Shown in pieces: positions 27,358-36,698 of a stretch of DNA of 64,000 bases; position 1 is the first letter of the stretch; each line of letters begins with the position of its first letter. This DNA is from Rhizobium oryzihabitans (GTDB taxonomy: Bacteria > Pseudomonadota > Alphaproteobacteria > Rhizobiales > Rhizobiaceae), in the NCBI RefSeq assembly GCF_010669145.1, contig NZ_CP048632.1:1612001-1676000 (forward strand), in the 5' to 3' direction. Made by a program: the position numbers and the translations under genes. Below the pieces are notes generated by a model. It was not told where the DNA came from, made no database searches, and saw nothing but the letters and a program-made list of their open reading frames with translations.

Positions 27358-29154
27358 TCAGAATGCTTCCGCAGCCAGTTCCATCATGGTGTCCGCGCCG
27401 GTTTCGATGCGGGCCTTGCGCAGCGCCGTTTCCGGCATGATGCGCTCCATATAAAACTTTGCCGTGACGAGCTTCGTCTTGAGGTAATCCTCGTCCGAAG
27501 TGCTACCTGCCGCAAGGGCTTCGCTCGCCGCCTTCGCCATGCGGGCCTGCATGTAACCCAGCAACACGATGCCGAAGAGGTGCATGTAGTCGGTTGAACC
27601 GGCACCGGCATTGTCTGGCTTGGCCATGGCGTTCTGCATGAACCACATGGTTGCGGCCTGCAGGTCGTTCAAGCCCTTCTTCAGGCCCTTGGTGTAGAGG
27701 CTCAGCTTTTCGTCGGCGCGGTTTTCCTCGCAGAAATCGCCGATTTCCTTGAACAGCGCCATGACGGCGCGGCCGCCATTCATGCCGAGCTTGCGGCCGA
27801 CCAGATCAAGCGCCTGAATGCCGTTGGCGCCCTCATAGATCATGGTGATGCGGGCATCGCGGACATATTGGCTCATGCCGTGTTCCTCGATGTAGCCGTG
27901 GCCACCGAAGACCTGCTGCGCCATCACGGCGTGATCGAAGCCCTTGTCGGTCAAGACACCTTTCAGGATCGGCGTGACGAGGCCGAGCAGGTCGTCCGCC
28001 GCCTGCCGCTGCTTTTCATCGGCGGCGCGATGGGCGATGTCGGATTGCAGCGCCGTCCACAGAAGAAAGGCGCGGCCGGCCTCGTTATAGGCCTTGATGG
28101 TCATCAGCGTGCGGCGGATATCGGGATGCACGATGATCGGATCAGCCTTTTTATCCGGGAACTTGGCACCGGAAAGCGAGCGGCCCTGAATGCGGTCACG
28201 CGCATATTCCACCGCGTTCTGGTAGGCGATCTCGCCAACGGAAAGACCCTGCAGGCCAACACCGAGGCGGGCCTCGTTCATCATCACGAACATGGCGGAG
28301 AGACCCTTGTTCTCCGCGCCCAGCAGATAACCCGTCGCATCGTCATAGTTCATGACGCAGGTGGCGTTGCCGTGAATGCCCATCTTGTGCTCGATCGCAC
28401 CGCAGGTGACGCCATTGCGTTCGCCGAGCGTACCATCTTCCTTGACGAGGAACTTTGGCACGATGAACAGCGAAATACCCTTGGTACCTTCCGGCGCGCC
28501 CTCGATACGGGCAATCACCAGATGGACGATATTATCAGTCATGGAATGTTCGCCGGCGGAGATGAAGATCTTCTGGCCGGAAATCTTGTAAGTGCCGTCG
28601 CCCTGCGGAACTGCTTTTGTGCGCAGAAGACCGAGATCGGTGCCGCAATGAGGTTCGGTCAGATTCATGGTGCCGGACCATGTGCCTTCGACCATCTTCG
28701 GCAGATAAGTCTGCTTCTGCTCCTGAGTGCCATGCACGAGAACCGCCGCGATGGCACCCTGCGTCAGGCCGGGATACATCATCAGCGACAGGTTGGCGGA
28801 CGACATATATTCGCCGATCGCGGCATGAAGCGTATAGGGCAGGCCCTGACCGCCGAATTCCTGCGGAACGGCAAGACCGATCCAGCCGCCTTCACAATAG
28901 GCGTCGTACGCTTCCTTGAAACCATCAGGCACGGAGACCGAACCGTCGTCGGCGCGCTTGCAGCCCTGCTGGTCGCCGGAAAGGTTGAGCGGGAAAAGCC
29001 GCTCTTCGGCAAGCTTGGCGGCTTCACCGGTGATCGCCTCGATCATGTCAGGGGTTGCATCCTCGAAGCCGGGCAGGTTGTTATACCGCTCGAGGCCGAG
29101 AACGTCGTTCAGGATAAAAAGCGTGTCTTTGACTGGGGCCTTGTAAACAGGCAT
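27358..29154 (-). CDS. Acyl-CoA dehydrogenase (large, about 600 residues)
   Basis: 598 residues from the ATG at 29154 (GGAGGAA upstream); the longer frame to 29238 lacks a ribosome site. N-, middle and C-terminal acyl-CoA dehydrogenase domains are clear: [35 protein letters not shown], and catalytic Glu in [21 protein letters not shown]-terminal extension of about 120 residues is normal for this subfamily. It uses FAD to make the 2-enoyl-CoA that FadJ and FadA then process. First gene of the operon acyl-CoA dehydrogenase-fadA-fadJ. Confidence 0.93.
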   Translation of the reverse strand: MPVYKAPVKDTLFILNDVLGLERYNNLPGFEDATPDMIEAITGEAAKLAEERLFPLNLSGDQQGCKRADDGSVSVPDGFKEAYDAYCEGGWIGLAVPQEFGGQGLPYTLHAAIGEYMSSANLSLMMYPGLTQGAIAAVLVHGTQEQKQTYLPKMVEGTWSGTMNLTEPHCGTDLGLLRTKAVPQGDGTYKISGQKIFISAGEHSMTDNIVHLVIARIEGAPEGTKGISLFIVPKFLVKEDGTLGERNGVTCGAIEHKMGIHGNATCVMNYDDATGYLLGAENKGLSAMFVMMNEARLGVGLQGLSVGEIAYQNAVEYARDRIQGRSLSGAKFPDKKADPIIVHPDIRRTLMTIKAYNEAGRAFLLWTALQSDIAHRAADEKQRQAADDLLGLVTPILKGVLTDKGFDHAVMAQQVFGGHGYIEEHGMSQYVRDARITMIYEGANGIQALDLVGRKLGMNGGRAVMALFKEIGDFCEENRADEKLSLYTKGLKKGLNDLQAATMWFMQNAMAKPDNAGAGSTDYMHLFGIVLLGYMQARMAKAASEALAAGSTSDEDYLKTKLVTAKFYMERIMPETALRKARIETGADTMMELAAEAF

Positions 29155-29532
29155 TACCGATGTTCCTCCGCATCGTGAAAGCCGGAGCCGATCCGGCCAA
29201 TATGGGATGACAATATTTGACGTGCGCGTAAACGTCAAATAAATTCCGGCGGATTATCGCCCGCCCTTTCCGCCGAATGAATGGTCTGCGCCCGCGCGAG
29301 AGGGCCACGCGCCCCAAAAGTTAAAAAATTCCGACCATAGTTAACCACTTCTTTACCACGTTTCGTGAATTCTCCCGACAGAGGTAACTGCTTCGTCCAT
29401 CGGCGCATTTTCCTCAAAGGGGGCAAATACCGGCTCTAGAATTGCTGCTTGTTGCGGCGACGGCATGTCCAGACAGGCAACCGTCGCGACAAACAACCGG
29501 GCACGCCGGACGGAAGCGAAGCGAGCGAGAAG
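29155..29532. other. Divergent promoter region between beta-oxidation operon and podJ
   Basis: About 380 bases with no supported gene. It must carry promoters for two divergent transcripts. AT-rich tracts lie near 29200-29245 and 29318-29360. I see no operator I can name with confidence. Confidence 0.45.
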
Positions 29533-32500
29533 ATGAACGGATTGCGATCGAAAACCCAACAGCCAGGCGACAGATCGTCTCTTGATGCTCTCAATCGCAC
29601 CATTGAAGGCCTGGAAGCCCGTATCGAGGGGTTGATGAGCCAGAAGTTCCCGCGCGAGCCGCGCGCGGCCACCCCCGCGCCGGAACCAAAAACCGAGGCT
29701 TACGCCGCGCCGCGCGAACCACGCGCCACGATTACCCCGCCGCAGCTCGACCCCGTCAACGAAATCCGCCAGCGCCAGCGCCTGCTCGAATCAAGCTTCC
29801 AGCGCCCGCAGGAGCCCGTTGCGCGCCCGGAACGGACCATCATCAGACCGCTTGCGCCCGAATATCGCCCGAACGACGTTCAGACCGCGGCAGCGGCGGC
29901 CGCACCGCGTGCGCGTTCCATCCCGCCCTATCAGGAGCAGCAGCGTAACGACGCGGCCCTGCAGGAGATCGCACAGGCGCTCGTCAACCTGCGCCACGAG
30001 CTGAAGCACGATATTTCCGAAGGCGTAGCGCGCGAGGCGCAGGGGCTGCGCGCTGAAATTCGCAACATTCGCGCCATCGCTGAAGACCAGCAATTCATCG
30101 GCGATCTGCGCGACGATATCGCACGGCTTGCCGGCAGCATCGACCAGCTCGGCAATCTCGCAGCTCCTGATGCCTACGGCCTGCGCAACGAATTCGAGGA
30201 CCTGCGCCTCACGATCGACCAGCTTGCGCGTGAAGACAGCGTGCACCGGATCGAAAGCCGCTGGAACAATGTGGAAGATACGCTGCGCGGCTTCGACGCG
30301 ACCTCGCTGCAGGATGAGGTCGTCTCGCTCGCCTATCGTCTCGACGACATCAAGACCCAGCTTGGCGGCATGAGCAACAATCCGGCCGTGCGCGTGCTTG
30401 AGGAAAAGCTGATCGCGATTGCAAGCGCCGTAGAGCAGCTTGGCAAACATATGCAGCCCAATGAGGCTGCCTTTACCGAACAGTTTTCCGGTCTCGACCA
30501 GCGGCTGGACGAAATCAGCCGCGCGATTGCCGCGACCGGCGCGCGTTCCAATGCGCAGGCGACGGACAACGCGCTGGCGCAGCGGCTGGAAACCCGTCTG
30601 AACGGCCTTGCCGAACAGCTTGATGACATCAACCGCCTTGCCGCCGCCAAGCCTGAACCGGCTCTTGATCTGACCGCCCGCCTCGAAACGCTGGCCGGCA
30701 AGATCGACGAGCTGAGCACCGCGCGCGACGCAGCACAGCTGCATGAGCGGCTGGACCAGCTTTCCCTGCTTCTGGAGCGTTCGCAGCGCCCGTCGCAACA
30801 GGCGGAACTGACATCCTTCCTCAGCGACATCTCCCAAAAGATCGACGCGCTGGATCACGGCGCCGTCAATGACGGTCTGGCGGAACGGCTCGATACGCTT
30901 TCGCGGCGCATCGAGGATCTCGACTATCGCTACAGCCAGCCGCAGCCGGCATCCGGTTTCAACGAAAGCGCCTTTTCGCGCCTGGAAGAACGGCTTGGCG
31001 ATATCGCCGCCCGTCTGGACGAGTCCGCCCATGCCGCACCCGCCGACAGCGGCGCGCTGGCAAGCCTCGAAAACCAGATATCCCACCTCTCCTCGCTGAT
31101 CAGCCAGCCCGGTCACCACCAGCCAGCGGGCATGTCGCCCGAACTCGACGCCCGCATGTCGGCGATCGAAGACTATATGGCGTCGAACGACGAATATATC
31201 ATCGAAGCGGCACGGCAGGCCGCCGAAGCCGTTCTGGACGCCTTTACGCGCAATAATGTCTCCTCCGGCGCAAACCTCGCCGACATGACCATGCTGACCG
31301 ATCTTGCCACCGATCTGCGCAGCCTGGAGGCCTTGAGCCGCAACACCGAGGAACGCACGCACCGCACCTTCGAGGCGCTGCACGAGACGCTGGTGCAGAT
31401 CGCCGGACGGCTGGACAGCCTCGACAATCGCGATGCCGCCCCCGCCTATCGCCAGGAGACGACCGCCGCGCGCAATGTCGCACAGCATATGGTCTCTTCC
31501 GCCCGCGAAGATGTGCCAATGCCGGCTGGCATCTTCCCGGAAGAGGGTTATATCGCCGAAGAGCAGGCCATTCTCGACGCTGATGACGCTGGCGAAAACG
31601 ACGCGGATGCCATCGTGCCGCCCGCTGCCGCCAAGCCCGCAAAAGCGGAAAAGAAAAGCCTGCTTGCCGGCCTGACGAAACGTTTCAAAACCGGCACGGC
31701 AAAGACCGCCAAACCGGTAGAAGAACCCGTGGCTGCCGCCTCGACACGCACCCAGGTTGAACCGGCCCCGTCGCTTGATCCGATCGACGTTCTGCCGGCC
31801 GGCCAGGAGAACGAACTACTGGAGCCGGGTTCGGGCGCGCCTGATATCAAGAAGATACTGGAACGCGTGCGCGCCAGCCAGGTTGCCGCCAGCGGCAAGG
31901 CTGCAGACGCCGAAGGGCGGACGGATTTCATTGCCGCTGCCCGTCGCGCGGCTCAGGCCGCCGCCATGGAAACGTCACCGGAGAAACTTGAAACCAGCAA
32001 GAAGAGCCGCAAGGCCGACGCCTCTGCGCTGTCGCGCTATCGTCGCCCGCTGCTGCTCGGTATCGGCGCCATTCTTCTCGCCATGATGGCCATGCCGCTC
32101 GTCAAGACGATGATCGGCGGCGCGGAAGCCCCGACACCGCTCATCGAACAGAAAATGGACAATGCTCCGGTCTCCGCACTGCCCGAGACCGGCGACAAGG
32201 CCGTGACAATCCCGTCCGATCTCGTCATCGATCCGCAGCAGCAGGCATCCGCCGACAGCATCGAAAACGCAGCACCGCCGCAGAATACCATTGATCCCCG
32301 CACCATCGGCGGCGCACCGCTTGCCGACGAGCCACCGGTCGCCGACGCACCGGTCGTGGATACGGTGACGCCTGACACGGTTGCAAAGAACGAGCCGCAG
32401 GCGCCGGCGCCAGCAGCTGCGACGGCTACCCCCGCGCAGGACGCGATTACGGTTCCCGCCGGCATCGAGCCCGCATCGCTTGCCGAGGCGGCCGCCAAGG

Positions 32501-33303
32501 GCGAAACACAGGCGCTGTTCGAGATTGCAGCACGCTACACCGACGGTCGTGGTGTGACCGCCGATCGCGCGGAAGCCGCCAAATGGTACAAGCTGGCGGC
32601 GGATCGCGGCCTTGCGCCCGCGCAATATCGTCTCGCCAACCTTTACGAGAAGGCAAACGGTGTCGAGCGTAACCTTTCCGAAGCCAAGCGCTATTACACA
32701 CTGGCCGCAGATCAGGGTAATGCCGGCGCGATGCACAATCTCGCCGTCCTGCTCGCCTCCGACGCAGCCGGCCAACCGGATTTCACTGCCGCCGCACAGT
32801 GGTTCATCAAGGCTTCCGAACTCGGTGTCCGTGACAGCCAGTTCAACCTCGCCATTCTCTACGCCCGCGGAAGCGGCGTGAAGCAGGATATCGAGGAATC
32901 CTACAAGTGGTTCGCGATTGCAGCCAAGGATGGCGACGCCGACGCTGCCCAGAAGCGCGACGAGGTTGCAGGAGCGATGAACCCGCAACAGCTTCAGAGC
33001 GCTCAGGCCAAAGTGGAAACATGGAAGGTCAAACCGCTTTCGGAAGACGCCAACAGCGTCAACCCGCCCGAGGAATGGGCCGGCAAGCAGGGCGTCAAGA
33101 CCGCTTCCGTGGACATGGAAAAGGCGATCCGCAACATTCAGGCAATCCTGAACAAGAACGGTTTCGATGCCGGCCAGCCCGACGGCAAGCTTGGCAAGAA
33201 CACCGTCACCGCGATCAAGGACTTCCAGAAATCCGTGGGCCAGACGCCTGACGGGCGCATTACCAACGAACTGGTGACCGCGCTGCTGGCCCGCAACAAA
33301 TAA
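29533..33303 (+). CDS. podJ: Polarity and localization factor PodJ
   Basis: 1256 residues from the ATG at 29533 (a TTG at 29449 would add 28). Residues 1-730 are long, charged and rich in heptad-like stretches, so largely coiled coil. Acidic and basic linker follows, then one membrane helix near 836-857 (RRPLLLGIGAILLAMMAM), a proline-rich periplasmic stretch, three to four Sel1/TPR-like repeats (AAKWYKLAADRGLAPAQYRL, AKRYYTLAADQGNAGAMHNL, SYKWFAIAAKDGDADAAQ), and a C-terminal peptidoglycan-binding domain (IQAILNKNGFDAGQPDGKLG). This is the PodJ architecture. In Agrobacterium it marks the growing pole and helps its change to an old pole. No frameshift found. Confidence 0.9.
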   Translation: MNGLRSKTQQPGDRSSLDALNRTIEGLEARIEGLMSQKFPREPRAATPAPEPKTEAYAAPREPRATITPPQLDPVNEIRQRQRLLESSFQRPQEPVARPERTIIRPLAPEYRPNDVQTAAAAAAPRARSIPPYQEQQRNDAALQEIAQALVNLRHELKHDISEGVAREAQGLRAEIRNIRAIAEDQQFIGDLRDDIARLAGSIDQLGNLAAPDAYGLRNEFEDLRLTIDQLAREDSVHRIESRWNNVEDTLRGFDATSLQDEVVSLAYRLDDIKTQLGGMSNNPAVRVLEEKLIAIASAVEQLGKHMQPNEAAFTEQFSGLDQRLDEISRAIAATGARSNAQATDNALAQRLETRLNGLAEQLDDINRLAAAKPEPALDLTARLETLAGKIDELSTARDAAQLHERLDQLSLLLERSQRPSQQAELTSFLSDISQKIDALDHGAVNDGLAERLDTLSRRIEDLDYRYSQPQPASGFNESAFSRLEERLGDIAARLDESAHAAPADSGALASLENQISHLSSLISQPGHHQPAGMSPELDARMSAIEDYMASNDEYIIEAARQAAEAVLDAFTRNNVSSGANLADMTMLTDLATDLRSLEALSRNTEERTHRTFEALHETLVQIAGRLDSLDNRDAAPAYRQETTAARNVAQHMVSSAREDVPMPAGIFPEEGYIAEEQAILDADDAGENDADAIVPPAAAKPAKAEKKSLLAGLTKRFKTGTAKTAKPVEEPVAAASTRTQVEPAPSLDPIDVLPAGQENELLEPGSGAPDIKKILERVRASQVAASGKAADAEGRTDFIAAARRAAQAAAMETSPEKLETSKKSRKADASALSRYRRPLLLGIGAILLAMMAMPLVKTMIGGAEAPTPLIEQKMDNAPVSALPETGDKAVTIPSDLVIDPQQQASADSIENAAPPQNTIDPRTIGGAPLADEPPVADAPVVDTVTPDTVAKNEPQAPAPAAATATPAQDAITVPAGIEPASLAEAAAKGETQALFEIAARYTDGRGVTADRAEAAKWYKLAADRGLAPAQYRLANLYEKANGVERNLSEAKRYYTLAADQGNAGAMHNLAVLLASDAAGQPDFTAAAQWFIKASELGVRDSQFNLAILYARGSGVKQDIEESYKWFAIAAKDGDADAAQKRDEVAGAMNPQQLQSAQAKVETWKVKPLSEDANSVNPPEEWAGKQGVKTASVDMEKAIRNIQAILNKNGFDAGQPDGKLGKNTVTAIKDFQKSVGQTPDGRITNELVTALLARNK

Positions 33304-33565
33304 CCGTTCCGCAACGGTTGGAGCGGCCGCAGCGGCCGCTTCCCTTGAGTTTGGCGTCGGAATGTGGCGCAGCCCCACGCCTGGTCTCTATCTTTCCAAA
33401 TTATCAACGTATTTACCGTTGAATGTTGACACGTCAGACCCTCGCGGGCATGACGAATGAAGGCTGGGCATGCCCGGTCTTTTCAGACAGAAAGTATAAT
33501 CGCGGCGCGGCCCCCTCACCCGGACAAGCCCTGCCGCCCGGAACCATTTGCCCGAGGTCCGAGCC

Positions 33566-34492
33566 GTGACTGTCTATCTGCCGATCGCAGAACTGTCGGT
33601 GAATATTTTCATCATTCTCGGCATGGGCGCGGCTGTCGGTTTTCTTTCCGGCATGTTCGGCGTGGGCGGCGGCTTTCTGATCACGCCGCTGTTGATTTTT
33701 TACAATATTCCGCCCGTGGTAGCTGTTGCGACCGGCGCGAACCAGGTGGTGGCCTCCTCCGTTTCCGGCTCCATCACGCATTTCCGGCGCGGGACGCTGG
33801 ACGTCAAGCTCGGCAGTGTTTTGCTTGTCGGCGGTCTGGTCGGCGCCACGGTCGGCGTGTGGATATTCTCCTTTCTGCGCAGCATCGGCCAGCTCGATCT
33901 CATTGTCTCGCTGCTCTACGTCATCCTGCTCGGCACCGTTGGCGGGCTGATGCTGAAGGAAAGCATTTCCGCGCTGCGCCGCGCCGCCCGCAACGAAACC
34001 GTAACGCTGCGCCGCCCGGGCCATCACAACTGGGTTCACCGCCTGCCGCTGAAAATGCGGTTCAAGAAATCGAAGATCTATCTCAGCATCATTCCCATCG
34101 TGACGCTGGGTTTCGGCATCGGCATTCTCACCTCCATCATGGGTGTCGGCGGCGGCTTCATCATGGTGCCGGCGATGATCTATCTCCTCCGCATCCCGAC
34201 CAGCGTGGTTGTCGGCACCTCGCTGTTCCAGATCATTTTCGTGACCGCCTATACGACCATCGTCCAGGCCGCGACGAACTATTCCGTCGACGTGGTACTG
34301 GCCTTCATCCTGATGGTGGCCGGCGTCATCGGCGCGCAATATGGCGTGCGCGTGGGGCAGAAATTGCGCGGCGAACAGTTGCGCGCGCTTCTGGCGCTGC
34401 TGGTTCTCGCGGTCGCCCTTCGCCTTGCAGTATCGCTGGTGGTGCGCCCGGAAGACCTGTTTTCGGTTGCCGTCGGAGGGTTAGGCTATTGA
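33566..34492 (+). CDS. TSUP/TauE-SafE family membrane transporter
   Basis: 308 residues from GTG at 33566, eight bases after an AGG; TTG at 33548 is an alternative. Two-fold repeat typical of this family: GAAVGFLSGMFGVGGGFLIT near the start and LTSIMGVGGGFIMVPAMIYL in the second half, with about eight membrane helices. Members move sulfite, sulfonates or other organic anions. The substrate is not determined by sequence. It overlaps the next gene by four bases (TTGA), and that gene is the usual partner of this transporter subtype in alphaproteobacteria. Confidence 0.88.
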   Translation: MTVYLPIAELSVNIFIILGMGAAVGFLSGMFGVGGGFLITPLLIFYNIPPVVAVATGANQVVASSVSGSITHFRRGTLDVKLGSVLLVGGLVGATVGVWIFSFLRSIGQLDLIVSLLYVILLGTVGGLMLKESISALRRAARNETVTLRRPGHHNWVHRLPLKMRFKKSKIYLSIIPIVTLGFGIGILTSIMGVGGGFIMVPAMIYLLRIPTSVVVGTSLFQIIFVTAYTTIVQAATNYSVDVVLAFILMVAGVIGAQYGVRVGQKLRGEQLRALLALLVLAVALRLAVSLVVRPEDLFSVAVGGLGY

Positions 34493-35316
34493 CCCGCCAT
34501 CTGTCGTTTGCCGCACTTTTTCTGGTGCCATTCCTTGCCTTTGGGAGCATGGCGTCGGCGCAGACGCCGCCGCTTGCCTTGCCGCCCGGTCCGCAACAGC
34601 GATCCCTGCTGGAAAACATCGAAATCGGCGCTTCAACGACAGAAATTCCCATCGCCTCGGATTTTCGCGGCGCGGATTTCACTCTCTTCGGCGCGCTGAA
34701 CAATACCGACCAATTGCTGCTCGCCATCGGGCAATATGATATCGTCGTGACGCTCGAAGGGCCGAGCGACTATATGACCGTGCGCAAGAAGGAGCGGGTG
34801 GCGGGCATCTGGATCAATACCAGCGCCATCACCTTCACGCCCCTGCCGGAATCCTATTCCATGGCCAGCACGCGCGATATCAGCGCCGTTGCCTCTCCCG
34901 GCACCTTGCGGGCCATGGGGCTTGGCGTCGATCATCTGTCGCTGAAAAGCGCGGTCTTCTCCGGCGTGCCTGACAATGTCTTCGATTTTCAGGAGGCCTA
35001 TCGTCGGCTCAAGCTTTCAAGCGGCATCTATCGCAACGATACGACCGGGGTGAGGCTGGAACGCACCGGCCTGTTCTGGGCGACACTGCGCCTGCCGGCC
35101 AACGTGCCGAACGGCGTGCACACCGCCCGTGCCTATCTGTTCAAGAGCGGCAAGTTCATCGCCCAGCGCGAGCTGAAACTGCGCGTCGTCAAGACCGGCA
35201 TGGAACAGGCGATCACCGATGCGGCGCATCAGACGCCGCTTGCCTATGGCGCGCTATGCGTTCTGCTGGCCGTCGTCACCGGCTGGGGCGCCAGCATCAT
35301 CTTCCGCAAGGACTGA
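34489..35316 (+). CDS. TIGR02186-type conserved secreted protein with C-terminal anchor
   Basis: 275 residues from TTG at 34489, with GGAGG nine bases upstream. Signal peptide (about residues 1-24, ending SMASAQ), then a periplasmic domain (LLENIEIGASTTEIPIASDF, QYDIVVTLEGPSDYMTVRKK), and a C-terminal membrane helix (ALCVLLAVVTGWGASIIF) before a basic end. This matches the uncharacterised alphaproteobacterial family TIGR02186, found next to TSUP transporters. An auxiliary role for the transporter is inference. The same frame runs further upstream as an open frame but only in the shadow of the transporter gene. Confidence 0.85.
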   Translation: MTRHLSFAALFLVPFLAFGSMASAQTPPLALPPGPQQRSLLENIEIGASTTEIPIASDFRGADFTLFGALNNTDQLLLAIGQYDIVVTLEGPSDYMTVRKKERVAGIWINTSAITFTPLPESYSMASTRDISAVASPGTLRAMGLGVDHLSLKSAVFSGVPDNVFDFQEAYRRLKLSSGIYRNDTTGVRLERTGLFWATLRLPANVPNGVHTARAYLFKSGKFIAQRELKLRVVKTGMEQAITDAAHQTPLAYGALCVLLAVVTGWGASIIFRKD

Positions 35317-35475
35317 GCGTTTTCAATCGCGCAAAAGAGAGCGTCTGCCGCCCGCGCGGGCAAAGATAGCATTCGCTTCCTTCCGGGGTTTGCTGTAAAA
35401 TTCAAGATGTTACAACCGCGCACGCAGCTAATGGCGGCAAATGCGGTTGTGACCGGGATGAAAAGGAGAAATGTC

Positions 35476-35912
35476 ATGTTCAAGCACATTCTCATTCCCA
35501 CCGTGGCTCGCCGCTGGCGCAGATCGCAATCGACCAAGGGTTCGCTCTCGCCAGAGAGGCAGGCGCAAAGGTGACCGTCGTGACGGTATCCGAACCCTTT
35601 CACGTGATTGCCAGCGATGTCGAGGACATTGCCGCCATTGCCGAAGAGGAATTCCACCGTTGCGAGGAGGCAGAGCATCTTCTGAGAGACACGCAGGCGC
35701 ACGCCGCAGCCATGGGGCTTGATTGCGAGGCGCTGCTGGCGCGGGCGGGGCGGCCGGACGAGGCGATCATCGAAATCGCCGACAGAACCGGCTGCGACCT
35801 CATCGCCATGGCTTCACACCGTCGCAGAAGCTTCATCGAGATGCTTCTCGGCAGTGTCACGGCCAAGGTGCTGAAAAACTCGAAGATACCGGTGCTGGTC
35901 TACCGTCAATAG
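35476..35912 (+). pseudogene. Universal stress protein, one-base frameshift
   Basis: ATG at 35476 (AAGGAG upstream) begins MFKHILIPT, the usual UspA start. At 35503/35504 the sequence reads CCGTGG where CCGATGG would give the DGS turn; with the extra A the frame runs on as DGSPLAQIAIDQGFALAREA and joins the downstream frame to the stop at 35912. The repaired protein has 145 residues, with the ATP-loop motif ASHRRRSFIEMLLGSVTAKV. The lost base is an A, not part of a long run. Likely a consensus error, but the aspartate lost is a conserved nucleotide-site residue. Confidence 0.85.
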
Positions 35913-35936
35913 GCGGCCGAAGCGGAGTGATTGCGC

Positions 35937-36664
35937 TCAGCCGAGCAGATTTGAAAACCGCACCGAATAGATGCGGTCCCGTCCCATCAGATGCGCCACG
36001 AGTTCAGCGTGATCGAAAAGGCCGCGCATCGCCTTGTGGCGCAAATCCAGCCCGCCGCTCATGACCCCGAAGGCCGGCATCAAAAGCCGTGAACCATCCG
36101 TAGCAAAACAGGGCCGCCGCACCGTCTTTTCGCGTCGGCGAACCGTGGCGGAGGGATGCAGGTGGCCGGCGATTTCGCCTGCAGCATCTCCCACCTTCGG
36201 CTCATGGCGGAAAACGAGATTGCCATAAAACATCTCGTCCACCGAAGACCCCGGCAGATCGACCGTACCATCAGGATCGTGATTGCCGTTGATCCATATC
36301 CATTCCCGGCTACGGGCCATCTCGCGGATGAGTTCGCGCAGCATAAGCGGCAGATGCTCGGACCCGACGCGGTCGTGAAAATTATCGCCGAGGCTGACGA
36401 CGATCTTCGGATCGTAGCGGCTGACGAGCGAAGACAGGATTTTGAGGGTTGCGATCGTGTCGTAAGGGGCAGCATGCGCCCGCGCCGGGCAAAGGCCGCA
36501 CCTTTTTCCAGATGCAGATCGGAAACGACGAGCAGAGACAGGTCCGGCAGGTAAAGCCCGCCGAGCGGATCGCACCAGGCGGCGACGCCGTTGACGGCGG
36601 TTTCGCTGCCGAGGCATTCGAAGCCATTCGAAAACCTGTCGCTCAATGTCAGCCGGCTTAGCAC
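35937..36664 (-). pseudogene. pdeM: Ligase-associated metallophosphoesterase PdeM, one-base frameshift
   Basis: Two frames form one calcineurin-like phosphoesterase. The start (GTG at 36664 or TTG at 36646) gives DLSLLVVSDLHLEKGAAFAR with the metal motif D-x-H. The break is at the G run 36466-36469; one added base joins RMLP to YDTIATLKILSSLVSRYDPK and then VVSLGDNFHDR, WINGNHD and GEIAGHLHPSA, the remaining metal-binding motifs. The repaired length is 242 residues. PdeM-type enzymes accompany the Lhr-like helicase of the ligase-associated DNA-repair set, and the helicase gene is 35 bases upstream. A consensus error is the simplest explanation. Confidence 0.87.
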
Positions 36665-36698
36665 TTTTATCTTCGTTCCTTCATTCCAGTTTAATGCT

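Noticed and set aside
29791..31488. 565-codon open frame on the minus strand
   Set aside because: Antisense to podJ. The podJ frame has clear domains at its C-terminal end, while this one has none.
33302..33341. Hairpins AACCGTT/AACGGTT and GCGGCCGC repeat after podJ as a terminator
   Set aside because: Stems are present but no T run follows, so I did not list them as a terminator.
33457..34488. Upstream extension of the TIGR02186 gene frame
   Set aside because: Open only in the shadow of the TSUP transporter gene. The signal peptide and ribosome site place the real start at 34489.
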